From: CAWGGS01 sp046704745
GTDB lineage: Bacteria > Desulfobacterota > Desulfobulbia > Desulfobulbales > Desulfocapsaceae
Assembly (NCBI GenBank): GCA_046704745.1
Contig: JBJKRL010000024.1
Coordinates: 1 to 64,000, forward strand
Direction: 5' to 3'
Length of the DNA: 64,000 nt
Part shown: piece after piece, positions 61,051-64,000 of the stretch
Position numbering within the stretch: position 1 is the first letter of the stretch
Layout of the letters: each line of letters begins with the position of its first letter
Made by a program: the position numbers and the translations under genes
The notes under the pieces: generated by a model
The model's database searches: none
What the model was told of the DNA's origin: nothing
Seen by the model: only the letters and a program-made list of their open reading frames with translations

Positions 61051-63954
61051 TTAGTGAATCCGCTTTATATAGTCATGGACACAGGTCATCAATCGTTCCT
61101 TATCTAATTTGATATGATACTCGTTAACCCCAACCGCTTTGCCTTTGGCAACATCTTCTTCGCCGGCAAGCGTCGTCAGAGCAATAATGGGGATTTGGGA
61201 GAAACGAGGATCATTTCGTATTGTTTGGGTAAGTTCAAAACCGTCCATGTTCGGCATTTCAATATCGGTTACAACAATCGAGATAATATCCGAATGTTTC
61301 TGCAAGAGTTCCCAGGCAGCCAGACCATCCTCTCCTTCAATAACATTATAACCGGCTTCGGTCATATAGCCCTTGACCTGGTTTCGAAAGAAATTGGAAT
61401 CTTCAGCTATGAGAATCGTCGGCGGGTGATTGATCCCTTCTTCAATTTTAAAAACATTTTTATTCACAAACCATTCAGGATAGAGCGTCTGGACAAGTTC
61501 AAAAACATTTACCAGCATAGTGGTTTGCTTTCCGATAATCATAGAGCCCATAATACCGGTTTGATTTAATGTCACCCCGTCTATTTCAGTGCTTATCTCA
61601 ATGGCATCTATCGGACCGATCGCAAGAAGCCCGACAAGGCGTGAAGCAATGTGAAACACGATGACAAGCAAATCGTCATAATCGGCCAATGGCTGAACAG
61701 AGGCAACATCGTCGATGCAAATGAGAGAGAGGCTTCCTTGACGATATTGCATGACTCTTTTCCCCCCGAGATCTTCAATGTCGGATCGCTTTATCTTCTC
61801 AATACGTTCAACCTGGTTGAGAGGAACCGCGAAATGTTCATTTTCGGAATTACGGAAGATGAGGAGCGCCTGCTTGTCTTTTTGTGCTCGTTTTTCCTCT
61901 TCTTGGGCAAAAGCAAGTTCGTGGGCTCTGTCGGTACCTTCTATGGATGTCAAACGCGCCATTCTGGCAAGATTGCTGACATCGAGAATCAAGGCGATAC
62001 GGCCGTCTCCCATGATGGTTGCACCGGCATACCCTTTGCAATTCTGGAGGTGACGACCAAGTGGCTTAATTACTATTTCTTCGGAATCCTGGAGCCGGTC
62101 GACAATAAGACCATATTTCATAGCTCCTGTGGAGACTACTACGATATTGAGTGCACTTGAAGGAGAGGTCCTGCGATCCTCTTTTCCTCGAGGTGGTAAT
62201 GATTTGGGGGTGCTTTTTGCAGGCAGCTCTTCGTGCGTGTTATCACGAAAAGCAGGAGAAGACATTCCTCTTCGATCGGATATCATTGTCCTACGGTCAT
62301 CTTTAACTGTATTGTCCGACGGATCAAAATAGGTTCTCGGAACTCCCAAGACATCTGAAAGACGTATCAGAGGAAGAAGGTTCCCGCGTAAACGTACGAC
62401 TTCTGCATTACCAACCCGTTCTACTCGTTCTTTAACTTGATTAGCAGGGATACGAAGGAGTTCTTCCAGGTTGACTTGGGGAATCGCATATCGCTCTCCA
62501 CCCATCATTATGATTTGACAAGGAATAATTGCCAGCGTCAAGGGTAATTTAATGGATATTGTCGTTCCGCGTCCTACTTCTGAAATGATATCGACGTTTC
62601 CACCTAATTGGTCAAGATTTGTTTTAACAACATCCATCCCGACCCCCCTCCCGGATACGTCAGTCACCTCTTTAGCTGTTGAAAATCCAGGAAGGAAGAT
62701 AAGATTGACCTTTTCTTTATCCGACATGACCTGGGCTTGTTCAGCTGTAATCAAGCCTTTGTTTATAGCGCTTGCAGCCAGTGCATCTCCATCAAGGCCT
62801 TTGCCATCATCGCTAATTTCAATAACGACCTGTCCAGCCTCATGGAATGCTTTCAGGACAACCATCCCTATTTCCGATTTTCCGGCTTTTCTTCTTTCGG
62901 CAGGTGACTCGATGCCATGATCCACTGAGTTGCGGACCAGGTGGGTCAATGGATCGTTAATGGCTTCTATGATCGTCTTGTCAAGCTCTACATCTTTTCC
63001 TACAATAGTAAGATCTATAGTTTTTTGCAGTTTACTTGCCAGATCACGAACAACACGGGGAAATTTATTAAATACATTGCCAATCGGTTGCATACGGGTA
63101 AGCATGATAGCTTCCTGCAACTCCGAAGTAATGAGATCTATGCGTTGCCCGACGCTTTCAGCATTGCGAATTCCTTCGCTGCCAATTGTTTGTAAAAGTT
63201 GGTTCCTACTCAGGACAAGCTCTCCTGCTAATGTCATCAACTGATCAAGAAGGCTTACATGTACTCTTATTGTAGTTTCAACCTTTGGCTGGGGGCGGGA
63301 AGAGCTGCTTGTTTCGCTCGTTGCAAAGTCTGAACTTGTCGGCATTGATTTTTGTGTCATAACCTGTGATGGTTGCGTATCGGAGTCTTCTTCAGGTTCC
63401 GGCTCATCCATTAAATCCTGCCCGATATCCGTCTGTTGTTCGGGCTCGGGTTTTATCTCAGGTTCGGGTTCAATTATGGGTTCAGGTTTCGTTTTAGGTT
63501 TAGCTTTCGCCTCTTTTTTGGCAGATGCCCCCTGAGGTCGTGCAGCTGGCGATTCAACCGTTGGTGCACCTCCTTCCACAATAGCATTTAAAGGTATAAT
63601 ATGTTCTGTAATATTAACCTTGTTGCTTGAGTGAACATCTTCAACCATCCTCTGGAGCTGATCTGCCGCAAGGAGGAGAACATTTATAATATCGGGATTT
63701 GGGATCAATTTTTTACTGCGAATCAAGCCAAGGACGTTTTCCATGGCATGGGATAACTCTTGAATTACAGTGAGGCCCATAAAACCGGCACCACCTTTGA
63801 TGGAATGTGCGGCCCTAAAAACCTTGTTTACCAAATCTTCGTCTATATTTTCTCCTGCTTCTTCGATGGCCAGAAGATCATTTTCAATGTCTGAAAGATG
63901 TTCCAATGACTCTTCAATGAATCCCTGCAATATTTCATCATCTTCAATTTGCAT
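61051..63954 (-). CDS. cheA: Hybrid chemotaxis histidine kinase CheA with two CheW domains and a receiver
   Basis: A 967-residue kinase. Hpt domain at 1-105 with His50 (AAHSIKGGAGFMGL), an acidic Glu-Pro repeat linker (about 140-225), dimerisation and HATPase domains (LVRNSVDHGIESPAERR, GRGVGMDVVKTNLDQLGG), a first CheW domain (about 465-650), a second CheW-like domain (about 690-835) and a C-terminal receiver (about 843-967) with Asp897 (TDIEMPNMDG) and Lys949 (IKLD instead of the usual KP). The P2 domain seems to be lacking or reduced to the linker. A good ribosome binding site (GAAGGAG) precedes the ATG at 63954. It heads the cheA-cheW-cheB-cheR block. Confidence 0.95.
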   Translation of the reverse strand: MQIEDDEILQGFIEESLEHLSDIENDLLAIEEAGENIDEDLVNKVFRAAHSIKGGAGFMGLTVIQELSHAMENVLGLIRSKKLIPNPDIINVLLLAADQLQRMVEDVHSSNKVNITEHIIPLNAIVEGGAPTVESPAARPQGASAKKEAKAKPKTKPEPIIEPEPEIKPEPEQQTDIGQDLMDEPEPEEDSDTQPSQVMTQKSMPTSSDFATSETSSSSRPQPKVETTIRVHVSLLDQLMTLAGELVLSRNQLLQTIGSEGIRNAESVGQRIDLITSELQEAIMLTRMQPIGNVFNKFPRVVRDLASKLQKTIDLTIVGKDVELDKTIIEAINDPLTHLVRNSVDHGIESPAERRKAGKSEIGMVVLKAFHEAGQVVIEISDDGKGLDGDALAASAINKGLITAEQAQVMSDKEKVNLIFLPGFSTAKEVTDVSGRGVGMDVVKTNLDQLGGNVDIISEVGRGTTISIKLPLTLAIIPCQIIMMGGERYAIPQVNLEELLRIPANQVKERVERVGNAEVVRLRGNLLPLIRLSDVLGVPRTYFDPSDNTVKDDRRTMISDRRGMSSPAFRDNTHEELPAKSTPKSLPPRGKEDRRTSPSSALNIVVVSTGAMKYGLIVDRLQDSEEIVIKPLGRHLQNCKGYAGATIMGDGRIALILDVSNLARMARLTSIEGTDRAHELAFAQEEEKRAQKDKQALLIFRNSENEHFAVPLNQVERIEKIKRSDIEDLGGKRVMQYRQGSLSLICIDDVASVQPLADYDDLLVIVFHIASRLVGLLAIGPIDAIEISTEIDGVTLNQTGIMGSMIIGKQTTMLVNVFELVQTLYPEWFVNKNVFKIEEGINHPPTILIAEDSNFFRNQVKGYMTEAGYNVIEGEDGLAAWELLQKHSDIISIVVTDIEMPNMDGFELTQTIRNDPRFSQIPIIALTTLAGEEDVAKGKAVGVNEYHIKLDKERLMTCVHDYIKRIH

Positions 63955-64000
63955 ATTCTAAGCTCCTTCGAATTGGATTATAGCGAAGTTTATTATATCA

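Noticed and set aside
1..64000. CRISPR arrays, tRNA, rRNA, prophage or complete insertion sequence
   Set aside because: No regularly spaced repeats, no RNA gene signatures and no transposase or phage genes were found on either strand.

Overview
The window is a nearly continuous flagellar and chemotaxis region of a Gram-negative bacterium, most likely a sulfate- or sulfur-metabolising member of the Desulfobacterota (Desulfobulbales-like). This placement is an inference from moderate GC content, L- and P-ring genes (flgH, flgI), the fliW-csrA pair beside flagellin, a complete flhF-flhG-fliA block and hybrid CheA architecture. No rRNA, tRNA, CRISPR array or intact transposase gene was seen.

Layout. 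(1) 1-7415, minus strand: the C-terminally cut start of a TPR-like protein, then a seven-gene set for CMP-legionaminic acid (cytidylyltransferase, CBS-nucleotidyltransferase of the PtmE type, NeuC/LegG, NeuB/LegI, NeuD/LegH, LegC, LegB). (2) 7839-9845, plus strand: a Maf-type flagellin glycosyltransferase. (3) 9953-24727, minus strand: two small helical proteins, fliS, fliD, flaG, flagellin, fliW, csrA, flgL, flgK, flgN, flgM, a DUF5610-like protein, flgJ (rod-binding part only), flgI, flgH, flgA, flgG, flgF. (4) 24902-36005, minus strand: DUF2802 protein, fliA, flhG, flhF, flhA, flhB, fliR, fliQ, fliP, fliO, fliN, fliM, fliL. (5) 36428-50146, minus strand: flgE, flgD, fliK, a MotE-like protein, fliJ, fliI, fliH, fliG, fliF, fliE, flgC, flgB, headed by an 803-residue secreted TPR protein. 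(6) 50147-50665: regulatory gap with a 192-bp MITE-like element. (7) 50666-53940, plus strand: a CheY, two single CheX proteins and a CheX-CheX-pseudoreceiver fusion. (8) 53954-55593, minus strand: a sigma-54 activator without receiver domain, paired with a cyclic-nucleotide-binding protein. (9) 56195-57658, plus strand: an exported pentapeptide-repeat protein. (10) 57760-63954, minus strand: response regulator, cheR, cheB, cheW and a CheA with two CheW domains and a receiver.

Regulation that can be read from the sequence: two well-matched sigma-54 elements (TGGAAT-N5-TTGC[AT]) head the structural operons (50181-50196 for TPR-flgB...flgE; 36279-36294 for fliL onward), fitting the sigma-54 activator at 53954-55066. 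Sigma-28-type elements (TAAA-N15/16-NCCGATAN or GACGAAAA) precede fliC, the DUF5610-like-flgM...fliW operon, flgF and the CheX-CheX fusion, fitting fliA and flgM. The flagellin leader RNA carries two hairpins that present AGGA in the loop, one of them occluding the ribosome binding site, next to the fliW-csrA genes. This strongly suggests CsrA repression of flagellin relieved by FliW.

Together the genes make, glycosylate (legionaminic acid through Maf) and steer a polar-type flagellum (FlhF/FlhG). The stator genes motA/motB and any chemoreceptor are not in the window. The least explained parts are the four-domain CheX array with a degenerate receiver, the activator/cNMP pair, the exported pentapeptide protein with duplicated CxxC modules, and the MITE in the master intergenic region.
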